Source: Chryseobacterium balustinum (lineage in GTDB: Bacteria > Bacteroidota > Bacteroidia > Flavobacteriales > Weeksellaceae). Taken from it: a stretch of DNA of 64,000 nt. Shown here one piece after another: positions 25,389-35,023 of the stretch. The translations under genes were made by a program, and so were the position numbers. How positions within the stretch are numbered: the first letter of the stretch is position 1; each line of letters opens with the position of its first letter. The notes under the pieces were generated by a model, which worked only from the letters and a program-made list of their open reading frames with translations, did no database searches and was not told the origin of the DNA. The stretch is taken from positions 62,001 through 126,000 of the forward strand of contig NZ_FUZE01000009.1 in the NCBI RefSeq assembly GCF_900168205.1, read 5' to 3'.

Positions 25389-26609
25389 ATGGAAAATAGG
25401 GTAGTCATTACCGGAATGGGAATTTATTCTTGCATCGGAACTTCTTTAGAAGAAGTGAAAGAATCCCTGTATCAAGGAAAGTCGGGAATTGTTTTAGTGG
25501 ATGAAAGAAAAGAATTTGGTTTCAGATCAGGTCTTAGCGGAGTTGTTCCCAAACCTGATTTAAAGAATCTTCTCAGCAGACGTCAACGCGTAAGCATGGG
25601 TGAAGAAAGCGAATATGCTTACATTGCCACATTAGATGCTCTAAAACAGGCAAATATCGATCAGGATTTTTTAGACCAAAACGAAGTCGGAATTTTATAC
25701 GGAAACGACAGCGTTTCAAAAGCGGTTGTTGAATCTATCGATATTGCAAGAGAAAAAAAAGATACTACTTTAATGGGTTCAGGAGCGATTTTCAAATCGA
25801 TGAACTCCACGGTAACGATGAATCTTTCTACAATTTTTAAATTACGAGGGATCAATCTCACCATCAGTGCGGCTTGTGCAAGCGGTTCTCATTCTTTGGG
25901 ACTGGCTTATATGATGATTAAAAACGGCTTTCAGGAGATGATTGTTTGCGGTGGCGCTCAGGAAACTAACAAATATTCGATGGCAAGTTTTGATGGTTTG
26001 GGTGTTTTTTCGGTAAGAGAAAACGAGCCAACAAAAGCATCAAGACCTTTCGATTCCGAAAGAGACGGTTTGATCCCGAGCGGTGGAGCAGCAACTTTAA
26101 TTGTTGAAAGCCTTGAATCAGCTCAAAAAAGAGGAGCAACTATTTTAGGCGAGATCGTGGGTTACGGTTTTTCTTCAAACGGAGGACATATTTCTACTCC
26201 GAATGTTGACGGTCCGGCTTTAGCGATGAATCGGGCTTTAAAACAGTCGGGTTTAGAAGTAAATGATATTGATTATATTAATGCTCATGCGACCTCAACG
26301 CCAATTGGTGATGCGAACGAAGCAAAAGCAATTCACGAAATCTTCGGAAGCGAAGTCCCGGTAAGCTCTACAAAATCAATGACGGGTCATGAATGTTGGA
26401 TGGCGGGTGCAAGTGAAGTGATCTATTCGATTTTAATGATGCAGAACGATTTTGTGGCGCCTAACATTAATTTAGAAAATCCTGACGAAGACGCTCAAAA
26501 GATAAATTTAATCTCCGAAACTAAAAATCAAAAAATTGACGTATTTTTGTCGAATTCTTTCGGCTTTGGGGGAACCAATTCCGCATTAATCGTTAAAAAA
26601 TTTGAATAA
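25389..26609 (+). CDS. beta-ketoacyl-ACP synthase (FabF-type)
   Basis: A 406-residue ketosynthase with the full catalytic triad: Cys163 in SAACASGSHS, His in NAHATSTPIGD, and His in SMTGHECWMAGASE. It catalyses decarboxylative Claisen condensation with malonyl-ACP in polyene chain building. It is followed after 6 bp by an ACP gene. Confidence 0.92.
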   Translation: MENRVVITGMGIYSCIGTSLEEVKESLYQGKSGIVLVDERKEFGFRSGLSGVVPKPDLKNLLSRRQRVSMGEESEYAYIATLDALKQANIDQDFLDQNEVGILYGNDSVSKAVVESIDIAREKKDTTLMGSGAIFKSMNSTVTMNLSTIFKLRGINLTISAACASGSHSLGLAYMMIKNGFQEMIVCGGAQETNKYSMASFDGLGVFSVRENEPTKASRPFDSERDGLIPSGGAATLIVESLESAQKRGATILGEIVGYGFSSNGGHISTPNVDGPALAMNRALKQSGLEVNDIDYINAHATSTPIGDANEAKAIHEIFGSEVPVSSTKSMTGHECWMAGASEVIYSILMMQNDFVAPNINLENPDEDAQKINLISETKNQKIDVFLSNSFGFGGTNSALIVKKFE

Positions 26610-26615
26610 AAAAAC

Positions 26616-26870
26616 ATGGAAAGAGAAAAAATTGTTGCCATTGCTAATGATTTTTTAATCAATGAGTTTGAGGTAGATGGTGACGAAATCAGTAATGATG
26701 CCCATTTCAAGAAGACTTTGGGCTTAGACAGTTTAGATTATATAGACTTGGTGGTGGTAATTGAGTCTAATTTTGGAATAAAATTAGGTGAAACAGACTT
26801 TAAAGAGATCATTACTTTTAATGATTTTTACTCTACAATAGAAAACAAAATCACTCAAAAAAACGCATAA
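26616..26870 (+). CDS. acyl carrier protein 1
   Basis: An 84-residue ACP. The phosphopantetheine attachment site is the Ser in LGLDSLDYIDLV. Acidic and helical throughout, like other ACPs. It sits 6 bp after a ketosynthase, so this would be its cognate carrier. A 4+4 octamer inverted repeat follows directly. Confidence 0.93.
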   Translation: MEREKIVAIANDFLINEFEVDGDEISNDAHFKKTLGLDSLDYIDLVVVIESNFGIKLGETDFKEIITFNDFYSTIENKITQKNA

Positions 26871-26898
26871 CTATCGATTAAAAATTTACTCAAAAAAA

Positions 26899-26973
26899 TG
26901 TAACGATATAACAATTTAACAGTTTACCAATGTTTTAAATATTGTTACACTGTTAAACTGATACATTGTTAAA
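26899..26973. repeat. 4+4 inverted octamer array, copy 1
   Basis: Four tandem octamers, TGTAACGA TATAACAA and TTTAACAG TTTACCAA (26899-26930), an 11-nt spacer, then four inverted octamers (26942-26973; on the minus strand TTTAACAA TGTATCAG and TTTAACAG TGTAACAA). The consensus is TnTAnCAr. It lies just after ACP 1 and ends 8 bp before the acyltransferase start. Confidence 0.85.
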
Positions 26974-26981
26974 TTAATACT

Positions 26982-27866
26982 ATGAACAAGTGGAAAGGCA
27001 AATCTAAAGGCACCATTTTAGGGTATAGAATATTCGTCTGGTGCATTAGAAATATCGGGATCCGAAGTTCTTATTTTGTCCTTTATTTTGTTGCTTTTTA
27101 CTATTTTTTATTCGAAAAAAATAGCAACAAATATTATCGATATTACTTCCAGAAAAGACTCAATTACGGTTTTTGGAAAACAAAAATCTCCTTATTTAAA
27201 AGTTATTTTACTTTCGGAACGATTTTAATTGATAAGACTGCAATTTCAGCTGGTTTAAGAGATAAATACACCTACGAATTCGACGGAATAGAAAATCTCA
27301 GAAATCTTTTAGTCGAAAAAAAAGGCGGCGTTTTGATCAGTGCACACATCGGAAATTTCGAAATTGCAGAACATTTTTTTGCAGAAATTGATTTCGATTG
27401 CCAAATTAATTTAGTAACAACAGATCAGGAAGTTACCGTAATCAAAGAGTATCTTGAAAGTGTTTCTGTGAAGCAGAGCAATATCAAATTCATTTATGTA
27501 AAAGATGATATGTCGCATATTTTCGACATTAATGAAGCATTGTCAAAAAATGAATTAATCTGTTTTACGGGTGACCGTTATTTTGAAGGTTCTAAATTCC
27601 TCGAAGCAGATTTACTGGGAAAGAGTGCTAAATTTCCGGCAGGGCCTTTCATGATTGCTTCGAGATTGGGCGTTCCGGTGGTCTATGTATATGTAATGAA
27701 AGAAAAAAATCTTCATTATCATTTGTATGCAAGAGTCGCTGAAAACGTTAAAAAACGTGATGCACAGGGACTTTTAAATTCGTACACTCAAAATCTTGAA
27801 TCGATGATTCAAAAATATCCGCTTCAATGGTTCAACTATTTCGATTTTTGGGATGATATTGATTAG
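26982..27866 (+). CDS. LpxL/HtrB-like acyltransferase
   Basis: A 294-residue inner-membrane acyltransferase with an N-terminal hydrophobic segment (residues 28-45) and the family motif HIGNFE (H-x4-E). The family transfers acyl groups from ACP to lipid acceptors. In this locus it may transfer the aryl-polyene acyl chain, for example to the dialkylresorcinol or a lipid anchor, but the acceptor is an inference. Confidence 0.8.
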   Translation: MNKWKGKSKGTILGYRIFVWCIRNIGIRSSYFVLYFVAFYYFLFEKNSNKYYRYYFQKRLNYGFWKTKISLFKSYFTFGTILIDKTAISAGLRDKYTYEFDGIENLRNLLVEKKGGVLISAHIGNFEIAEHFFAEIDFDCQINLVTTDQEVTVIKEYLESVSVKQSNIKFIYVKDDMSHIFDINEALSKNELICFTGDRYFEGSKFLEADLLGKSAKFPAGPFMIASRLGVPVVYVYVMKEKNLHYHLYARVAENVKKRDAQGLLNSYTQNLESMIQKYPLQWFNYFDFWDDID

Positions 27867-27928
27867 TTTTCAATATTTTTAGGGCAATTATTTGACGGTG
27901 TCGAATAGCAGTTTAATATTTTTTTATG

Positions 27929-28014
27929 GCAGCTATTTCCGCCTTCCGCTCCCAATGTTTTTTGCCAAAGCTTTCCCAAAGCAAAAAAAAGGATTTCCGC
28001 TCAAGTCGGGCTGC
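27929..28014. repeat. intergenic hairpin element
   Basis: In the 443-bp gene-free stretch 27867-28309. TTTTTTGC (27958-27965) pairs with GCAAAAAA (27981-27988), and an outer GCAGC (27929-27933) pairs with GCTGC (28010-28014). The intervening TTTCCGC words are unlike the AT-rich surroundings. The rest of the stretch holds the dispersed repeat at 28124-28206. Confidence 0.5.
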
Positions 28015-28123
28015 ATGCAATTCAATAATACAGGAGCCAAGGTAAAAGTTTAAAGATTCAAGATTAAAACATCTATTAAATTAATGTATTGTAAGTTTTT
28101 GATAAACAGGATTATAGAGTGCT

Positions 28124-28206
28124 GTTCCTTTGCTAAGTGAAACGCCTTTGCTAACGAAAAATATTTTCAATAATTTTAAAAAATCTTTGTGTCCTTTGCG
28201 TTTAAA
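28124..28206 (+). repeat. dispersed repeat, AGTGAAACGCCTTTGC core, copy A
   Basis: Closely matches 39436-39520: both share the cores AGTGAAACGCCTTTGC and CTTTGTG..CTTTGCGTTTAAA with small length differences between. A shorter related piece lies at 28270-28297. Confidence 0.75.
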
Positions 28207-28309
28207 TAATGCAATATAAAATGAGTTTTTTGTAAATATTTTTAGACACATTATTCTAAACAGTTTGATAAACTTTTGTACCTTTTGCCGTTAAAACTAT
28301 AATCAGAAT

Positions 28310-29845
28310 TTGAAAAAAACATACGACATATTGATTATCGGTAGCGGAATAGGAGGTCTTGTTTCGGCGCTTATTTTGGCAAAAGAAGGCTTGAAAGTCT
28401 GCGTCTTAGAGAAAAACAATCAATATGGCGGAAACTTACAGACCTTTTCCCGAGACAAATTGATTTTCGACACCGGAGTTCATTATTTGGGTGGACTTTC
28501 AAAAGGCCAAAACCTACATCAGTTTTTTTCATATCTGGAAATAATGGAGGATTTAGAACTCCAGAAAATGGATGAAAATGGCTATGATAAAATCACTTTC
28601 GGAGACGATGAAATTGAATATCCACACGCACAAGGTTATGATAATTTTGTTGAGCAATTATCCAAATATTTTCCTGAAGAAAGAGAGAATTTAGAAGATT
28701 ATTGTGAAGAAATTCAGCGCATTTGTAATCATTTCCCTAGATATAATGTGATAGGGAAAGATAGTTACAGCGAAGAAATCCTTCATTTAAATACCAAAAG
28801 ATTCATCGAATCGATTACTCAGAATACAAAACTACAATCTGTTTTATTGGGTTCCAATTTTTTATACGCAGGAGATTCTGAAAATATTCCCTTTTACGTT
28901 CACGCATTGACAGTGAATTCTTACATTCAAAGTGCTTACAAATGTGTGAAAGGAGGAAGTCAGATTTCAAAACTTTTGATTCGAAAATTAAGAGAATACG
29001 GAGCAGATGTTCATAAGCATTCGGAGGTTTCTGAAATTATTTTTAATGAAAATAATGTTTTAAGTTCTGTAAAAACAAAATCAGGAAAAGAATATTTCGC
29101 CAAACAGTTTATTTCTAATATTGAAATTCATACTTTAACTAAATTAATCGGTGAAGAGAGGCTGAAGAAATCTTTTTTAAACAGAGTCTTAAGTTGGGAG
29201 CCTGTTTCGTCGTGTTTCAGCGTTTATTTGGTTTTAAAACCTCAGACAATTTCTAATTTCAATTATAATATTTACCATTATTCGTCAGAAGAATCGGTTT
29301 GGAATGCCTATCGTTACGATGAAAAAGCGTGGCCAGAAACCTATATGCTCTCTTCCACACCTTCAAAGCATCATCCTGAATTTGCAGAAAGCTTAACTGC
29401 CATTTCTTATATGGATTTTGAGGAAGTTAAAGCTTGGCAAAATACCGTAAATACAATTGCTGAAGAACGGGAAAGAGGAAAACAATACGAAAAATTTAAG
29501 CTCGAAAAAGCAGAAAAAATGATTGATGCTTTAGAAAAGAAAATACCGAATTTAAGAGGTTCAATTAAAAATATTTATACCTCTTCTCCTTTGTCTTACC
29601 GTGATTATATCGGAAGTTTTGAAGGAAATATGTACGGTTACATCAAAAGCTCAGAAAATCCTTTGAAAACGATGGTTTCTCCACGCACAAAGATTAGCAA
29701 TCTCTTTCTGACTGGGCAAACTGTCAATATGCACGGGATTTTAGGCTGTACAATCGGAGCTTTCAATACCTGCGCTGAAATTTTAGGAAAAGAAAAAATT
29801 GATGAACGTTTGACACAAATGATTAAAAATAATAATGAAATCTAA
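28310..29845 (+). CDS. phytoene-desaturase-like FAD oxidoreductase
   Basis: A 511-residue flavoprotein with the N-terminal FAD site IIGSGIGGLVSALILAKEG and a C-terminal FAD-binding region (LFLTGQTVNMHGILGCTIGAF), the CrtI-like layout. The role in the flexirubin locus is unclear: desaturation, isomerisation or ring modification are possible. No ATG is available; TTG 28310 is the start. It overlaps the next gene by 11 bp. Confidence 0.8.
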   Translation: MKKTYDILIIGSGIGGLVSALILAKEGLKVCVLEKNNQYGGNLQTFSRDKLIFDTGVHYLGGLSKGQNLHQFFSYLEIMEDLELQKMDENGYDKITFGDDEIEYPHAQGYDNFVEQLSKYFPEERENLEDYCEEIQRICNHFPRYNVIGKDSYSEEILHLNTKRFIESITQNTKLQSVLLGSNFLYAGDSENIPFYVHALTVNSYIQSAYKCVKGGSQISKLLIRKLREYGADVHKHSEVSEIIFNENNVLSSVKTKSGKEYFAKQFISNIEIHTLTKLIGEERLKKSFLNRVLSWEPVSSCFSVYLVLKPQTISNFNYNIYHYSSEESVWNAYRYDEKAWPETYMLSSTPSKHHPEFAESLTAISYMDFEEVKAWQNTVNTIAEERERGKQYEKFKLEKAEKMIDALEKKIPNLRGSIKNIYTSSPLSYRDYIGSFEGNMYGYIKSSENPLKTMVSPRTKISNLFLTGQTVNMHGILGCTIGAFNTCAEILGKEKIDERLTQMIKNNNEI

Positions 29846-31592
29846 ACACACTTTTGTCATTCAGAGTGAAGCGAAGCGTAACGATGAATCTAATTTTAAG
29901 ATAAATTTTTCCTTTCGCCGAAGTGACAGAGCTGTAATTTTATTTTTTCTCAGCCTTATCCTTATTCTCAACCTGAGCTCTTGCGGTGTCAGAAAATCAA
30001 TCAAACACATTCCGGATGTAAGCCAATATTCTTTAGAAGTCCCAAAAGTTAATACAATCAACGATTCCACTTTTAGTTTTAATCAAAATTATTTAACCAA
30101 AAATAAACAACAGCTTTGGGAATTGTACATCAAAGGAAACCCTTTGCAGTTGGGCTATAACAATGGAGCTTTAACGCAAGATTTAATGCAGAAACAGGAA
30201 GAAATTTTCTTTTCTAAAGTAGAAGGTTTTGTTCCGTCAAAATTCAAACAAAAATTGTTAAGAGGTTTTCTGAAATGGTACAATCGGAAAATGTATCTCA
30301 ACGTAAGAGAAGATTTTCAGGCTGAATTATACGGTTTATCTCAATATTCTTCAGATAAATATGATTTTATTGCTCCAAAATTCAGAAGAGCGATGTATTT
30401 GCACGGAGCGCACGATATTGGTCACGCAATGCAGGATTTGATGGTTGTTGGCTGTACTTCTCTTGCGGTTTGGAATGAAAATACAGAAGATGGTGATTTG
30501 TTGATTGGGAGAAATTTCGATTTTTATGTAGGTGACGAATTTGCTAAAAATAAATTGGTCGAATTTATAGAACCCGAAAACGGAATTCCATATCTGTCAG
30601 TAAGTTGGCCAGGAATGATTGGCGTGGTTTCGGGGATGAATAAAGAAGGAATTACGGTGACAATCAATGCGGGGAAATCGAAAATTCCGTTGACCGCGAA
30701 GACTCCGATTTCTTTTGTGACAAGAGAAATTCTGCAATACGCTACAACGATTGACGAAGCGATTGCAATTGCGAAAAAAAGAAAAGTTTTTGTTTCCGAA
30801 TCTATTTTGGTCGGAAGTGCGAATGATAAAAACGCCATAATTATTGAAGTTTCTCCGGATAATTTTGGGGTTTACAGAGTTGAAAATTCAAGTAAGGTTT
30901 TTTGTACCAATCATTTTCAATCTGAAGCTTATAAAAATGATAAAAGGAATCAAAAACACATTGTAGAAAGCCATTCCGAATATCGTTACGAAAAACTTCA
31001 GGAACTTTTACAAGAAAACAAAAAACTGAATCCTGAAAAAATGGCTTCCATTTTAAGAGATAAATCCGGTTTGAAAGATGAAAAAATAGGTTATGGAAAT
31101 GAAAAGGCGATTAACCAGCTTTTAGCGCATCACGCCGTGATTTTTTCGCCACAGAAAAGACTGGTTTGGGTTTCTTCAAATCCTTATCAATTGGGAGAAT
31201 TTGTCTGTTATGATTTAAACGAAATTTTCTCCGATAAAAGATTAAAAAGCGGTGAATTAGCAAAGTCAAATTTAAATATCGCAAAAGATCCTTTTCTGGA
31301 TTCTCAGGAATTTGAAAATTATGAAGAGTTTAAATTTGCTCATTCTGAAATACAAAATGCAAATGATTCGGATAATATGATTCTTACCGATGATTTTATT
31401 CCGCATTATCAGTCATTAAATCCTGATTTTTGGTTGGCTTATTATCAATCTGGGAAATATTATTTTAAACAAAAAGAATATTCAAAAGCAAAAATAGAAT
31501 TTGAAAAAGCTTTGACAAAAGAAATTACGACAATCTCTGATAAAGAAAATGTAGAGAGATATTTGAAGAAAGTGAATAAATATGTGAAATAA
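29835..31592 (+). CDS. C45-type Ntn-hydrolase lipoprotein with in-frame repeat insertion
   Basis: A 585-residue protein of the acyl-CoA:6-APA acyltransferase (peptidase C45) family. The catalytic Cys207 (VVGCTSLAV) is followed by the GRNFDFY motif, and a short TPR-like helical tail lies near residues 530-575. The N-terminus is odd: a 72-bp repeat fills codons 8-31 and separates MKSKHTF from a hydrophobic stretch ending in lipobox LNLSSC (Cys50). Without the repeat, the signal peptide would be normal. Next to the CrtI-like gene, a role in amide or ester bond formation or hydrolysis of the pigment is possible. Confidence 0.8.
   Translation: MKSKHTFVIQSEAKRNDESNFKINFSFRRSDRAVILFFLSLILILNLSSCGVRKSIKHIPDVSQYSLEVPKVNTINDSTFSFNQNYLTKNKQQLWELYIKGNPLQLGYNNGALTQDLMQKQEEIFFSKVEGFVPSKFKQKLLRGFLKWYNRKMYLNVREDFQAELYGLSQYSSDKYDFIAPKFRRAMYLHGAHDIGHAMQDLMVVGCTSLAVWNENTEDGDLLIGRNFDFYVGDEFAKNKLVEFIEPENGIPYLSVSWPGMIGVVSGMNKEGITVTINAGKSKIPLTAKTPISFVTREILQYATTIDEAIAIAKKRKVFVSESILVGSANDKNAIIIEVSPDNFGVYRVENSSKVFCTNHFQSEAYKNDKRNQKHIVESHSEYRYEKLQELLQENKKLNPEKMASILRDKSGLKDEKIGYGNEKAINQLLAHHAVIFSPQKRLVWVSSNPYQLGEFVCYDLNEIFSDKRLKSGELAKSNLNIAKDPFLDSQEFENYEEFKFAHSEIQNANDSDNMILTDDFIPHYQSLNPDFWLAYYQSGKYYFKQKEYSKAKIEFEKALTKEITTISDKENVERYLKKVNKYVK
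29856..29927 (+). repeat. GTCA...TGAC repeat, 72-bp copy inside a gene
   Basis: Begins GTCATTCAGAG and ends CGAAGTGAC; it occupies exactly 24 codons (8-31) of the C45-type gene. Its first half aligns with the intergenic copy at 39352-39425 (GTCATT, AAGCG, GAATCTAA in the same order). Confidence 0.8.
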
Positions 31593-31627
31593 ACCTTTTT
31601 TTAGAACAAAATATTTTATTAGAATAG

Positions 31628-31658
31628 AGCTATGAGAAGCAATTTTCATAGCTTTTTT
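31628..31658 (+). terminator. terminator after the C45-type gene
   Basis: An 8-bp stem (31628-31635 with 31646-31653) followed by a T-run. Confidence 0.75.
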
Positions 31659-31830
31659 AGTTTTAATTAAATTATGTTTATAGTCGTATTTTGTTGTGTT
31701 GTTCGTGAATTTCGTGTTTATTAATTTGTTTTGTTGAATTATTCTAAATATAATTATTTGTTTTTTGTGAAAATGTTTGGTGGTGATTGTGTTAAATATC
31801 TATCTTCGTTTTTCCAATACCATTGAATTA

Positions 31831-32922
31831 ATGAAAAAAATCTATTTTTTAATTTTATCTTTTTTACTACTTCTTTCATGTAAAACTGATGAAAAAATGG
31901 AAACTGTAGAAACAGAAAGTTCCCTTGTTAACTTTAATATTGACGCAGTTCCTTATTCAAAGCTTTCAACGTATTCTTTTTTTACGGGAGATTTAAAAAA
32001 CTTAAATCCATCAAAAAAAGTGATTCCTTATGAACCTGCAAGCTCACTTTTTACAGATTATGCTTTAAAAAAGAGATTTATCTGGATGCCGCAATCTACC
32101 AAAGCAAGTTATGTCTCAGATGATCAGTCATTGAATTTTCCTGTTGGAACAGTTTTAATTAAAAACTTTTATTACGATACGGTTCAGCCCAATAACACTA
32201 CAAAAATTATTGAGACAAGATTAATGATTAAAAAAGCGAGCGGTTGGATATTTGCGGAATATTTGTGGAATGATGATCAAACTGAAGCAAATTTGGTAAC
32301 AGGAGCAGATTTTACAAGCGGAAGTTCAAAAAATATTACATTTAAGAAAAGTAATAATGATGTTATTACTACAGCTTATAGGATTCCTTCGGAATCGGAA
32401 TGTTATGCATGTCATAAATTGGATAACCAGCCAGTTCCGATTGGTGTAAAGCCTCAAAATCTTAATGTTTCTTATAACTATCCAAACGGACTAAAAAATC
32501 AGTTACAAAAGCTCGTCGATGAAGGTTATTTACAAAGTTATCCTTCAAGTATTGTTTCTACAGTTGATTACAGAGATACAAGTAAACCTGTAGATATTCG
32601 CTTGCGTTCATATGTTGATATCAATTGTGCGCATTGTCATCAGGAAAAGGCTCGTTGTGATTATAGAGCTATACGACTGAGCTTTAATAAAACTACCAAC
32701 TTTGCAAATATGGGAGTTTGTGTAACAGCAGATGAGCCTATCGATCAGTCTTTGGAAAGGATTATTACTCCGGGAAATCATAATAAATCTGTAATGAACT
32801 ATAGACTGAATTCTGTGGACGAAAGTATGAGAATGCCTTTATTGGGAAGAACCGTTGTTCACGATGAAGGGGTAGATCTTTTAAAACAATGGATAAATTC
32901 TTTGAACCAAAACTGTCCATAA
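31831..32922 (+). CDS. diheme c-type cytochrome lipoprotein (SO2930-like)
   Basis: A 363-residue lipoprotein (lipobox LLLLSC) with two c-type heme motifs, CYACH and CAHCH, and the late segment ITPGNHNKSVMNYR...RMPLLGR seen in SO2930-family diheme cytochromes. I chose ATG 31831 because it directly precedes the signal peptide; upstream in-frame codons are untranslated-looking. It pairs with the next gene, an arrangement seen with other T9SS substrates. Confidence 0.82.
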   Translation: MKKIYFLILSFLLLLSCKTDEKMETVETESSLVNFNIDAVPYSKLSTYSFFTGDLKNLNPSKKVIPYEPASSLFTDYALKKRFIWMPQSTKASYVSDDQSLNFPVGTVLIKNFYYDTVQPNNTTKIIETRLMIKKASGWIFAEYLWNDDQTEANLVTGADFTSGSSKNITFKKSNNDVITTAYRIPSESECYACHKLDNQPVPIGVKPQNLNVSYNYPNGLKNQLQKLVDEGYLQSYPSSIVSTVDYRDTSKPVDIRLRSYVDINCAHCHQEKARCDYRAIRLSFNKTTNFANMGVCVTADEPIDQSLERIITPGNHNKSVMNYRLNSVDESMRMPLLGRTVVHDEGVDLLKQWINSLNQNCP

Positions 32923-32947
32923 AACCAAAACCAAACGAAAAATAACC

Positions 32948-34960
32948 ATGAAAAAAAAACTATCCTTTTTTGTTGTATTATTTAGTATAACATGGGGAAA
33001 TGCACAATTAAGCTGTGCTACAGCAATGAATCTTTCAACGGGAACATATACTGCTCCTGCAGTTACAGGTACACCTCTTCCGACAGTCTGTACGCTTGCT
33101 AATTCTGGAAATGCAGCGTTATGGTATAAATATACTGCAACTCAAAATATTAATATTACTGTTTCCACGGCTTTGCCAGGACAAAATGTAGATACAAGAA
33201 TAATTGTTTTTAAAGGAAATTGCGGAAGTCAAACTTGTGTGACTGCAAATGATGATTTTTTAGGTTTGGCTTCTCAGGTAACTTTTGGAGTAACAGCAGG
33301 AACCACTTATTACATCACTTTTGATAATAGATGGACAAGCTCAGGATTTAACTTTACAGTCGCTGAAACTATTCCTGTACCAAGTCGTTTATCGTTTAAT
33401 CAACAGTCTGTAAATGCTCCGGGAATCTATAACCACTGTGTGGTAGATATGAATGGTGATTATTTAGATGATATCGTTTCGGTAGTCAATAATACTCAGA
33501 TAGTAGTTTCATATCAACAACCGGGAGGTACTTTTAATGAGGTAACTCATACGATTCCTAATACTTCAGTTTTACCATATTGGAGTATTGCTGCAGGAGA
33601 TTATGATAATAATGGCTTCAATGATCTTATCTATGGTTCTGCCAGCGGAATTGCTTTTGTAAAAGCCAATGCAACGGGAACAGGCTTCACCGTAGACAGA
33701 AAGCTTCAATCTTTTCTTACGCAGCGTACCAATTTTGTAGATATCAATAAAGACGGAAAACTAGATGCCTTTGTCTGTGATGATAATGCTCCCAACAGAT
33801 TTTATATGAATGACGGAACCAATTTGAATCATAATCAGGGTGGCATGGGAGACTTTCCTTCAGGTGGAAATTATGGTTCCATTTGGGTTGACTATGATAA
33901 TGATGGTGATATGGATTTATTTATCGCTAAATGTAGCGGGGGAGGTTCCGGACCTGGTGGAAATATTGATGAACTTCATCGAAATAACGGTGATGGAACT
34001 TTCACGAATGTAGCGGCAATGGCAAATATGGCAAACCCTGTTCAGACTTGGTCTTCAGCTTGGGGAGATTTTAATAATGATGGTTGGATGGATGCAGTAG
34101 TGGGAATGAATTCTACAGCAAATGGAGCCAGCAAAGTGATGAAGAATAATGGTGATGGAACTTTTCTAGATGTTTCTGCGGGTTCGGGCTATGATATTAC
34201 AAGTGGTTTAAGCAGAGAGTATGTTGCCTACGATTTTGATAATGATGGGTTTTTAGATATTTTAGGAGCTGGAAATAATATTATGTTTGGGGATGGAAAT
34301 TTTAAATTTACTCCTAATGCAAACCAATATAATTTAAATTACAACAACAGACCGATTGGGGATCTTAACAATGACGGTTTTCTTGATATTCAGAATGGAA
34401 ATACCATTATGTTGAATGCGGGGAATACCAATAAATGGCTAAAAGTAACTTTACAAGGAACTCAAAGCAACAGAAACGGAATTGGTGCAAGAGTAGAAAT
34501 TTATGGCGCTTGGGGAAAACAGATTCGCGATGTACAAAGTGGAGTAGGATTCAGAAATATGAATACTTTAAATACGCATTTCGGGATTGGTCAGGCAACG
34601 GCAATTACAAAAGTGGTGATAAAATGGCCTTCCGGATTGGTAGATATCATCAATAATGTTATACCAAATGCCACCCTTCATGTTGTAGAAGGAACCCATT
34701 TAGGAACTAAAGATATCGAGAATATTCAAGATCTGTTTACGGTATATCCAAATCCGGCTTTTGATATTATTAATTTTAAATCGAATAAAAACTTTGCTCC
34801 GATTGAGGCAAAAATCTATGAGCTTAGTGGAAGAATGGTTTTACATGCAAAAGTTGAAAGAGAATCAATCTCTGTGAAGCAATTAAGCACAGGAAATTAT
34901 TTATTAGTTTTAATCGATAAAAATGGGAAAACACATTCTCAGAAAATAATTAAAAAATAA
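32948..34960 (+). CDS. VCBS/ASPIC-UnbV repeat protein with T9SS sorting tail
   Basis: A 670-residue secreted protein. After a signal peptide (cleavage near WGNAQ) comes a PPC-like domain (residues 20-130), then about six FG-GAP/VCBS repeats with DxDxDG calcium-binding loops (DYDNDGD, DFNNDGW, DFDNDGF), then an ASPIC/UnbV domain (VVIKWPSGLVDII). The C-terminal VYPNPAFDIINF...KIIKK is a type IX secretion sorting domain. It should be exported by T9SS and is co-transcribed with the diheme cytochrome 25 bp upstream. Confidence 0.9.
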   Translation: MKKKLSFFVVLFSITWGNAQLSCATAMNLSTGTYTAPAVTGTPLPTVCTLANSGNAALWYKYTATQNINITVSTALPGQNVDTRIIVFKGNCGSQTCVTANDDFLGLASQVTFGVTAGTTYYITFDNRWTSSGFNFTVAETIPVPSRLSFNQQSVNAPGIYNHCVVDMNGDYLDDIVSVVNNTQIVVSYQQPGGTFNEVTHTIPNTSVLPYWSIAAGDYDNNGFNDLIYGSASGIAFVKANATGTGFTVDRKLQSFLTQRTNFVDINKDGKLDAFVCDDNAPNRFYMNDGTNLNHNQGGMGDFPSGGNYGSIWVDYDNDGDMDLFIAKCSGGGSGPGGNIDELHRNNGDGTFTNVAAMANMANPVQTWSSAWGDFNNDGWMDAVVGMNSTANGASKVMKNNGDGTFLDVSAGSGYDITSGLSREYVAYDFDNDGFLDILGAGNNIMFGDGNFKFTPNANQYNLNYNNRPIGDLNNDGFLDIQNGNTIMLNAGNTNKWLKVTLQGTQSNRNGIGARVEIYGAWGKQIRDVQSGVGFRNMNTLNTHFGIGQATAITKVVIKWPSGLVDIINNVIPNATLHVVEGTHLGTKDIENIQDLFTVYPNPAFDIINFKSNKNFAPIEAKIYELSGRMVLHAKVERESISVKQLSTGNYLLVLIDKNGKTHSQKIIKK

Positions 34961-34986
34961 GAGCCAATTATAAACTTAAATTAATG

Positions 34987-35017
34987 CTGCAAGTCGAAAG
35001 GCTTTGCAGTTTTTTTA
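34987..35017 (+). terminator. terminator after the UnbV-domain gene
   Basis: CTGCAA (34987-34992) pairs with TTGCAG (35004-35009), followed by a run of T residues. Confidence 0.75.
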
Positions 35018-35023
35018 TGAAAA

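Noticed and set aside
29835..29930. Frameshift or pseudogene at the start of the C45-type gene
   Set aside because: The frame is continuous; the odd N-terminus is explained by an in-frame 72-bp repeat.
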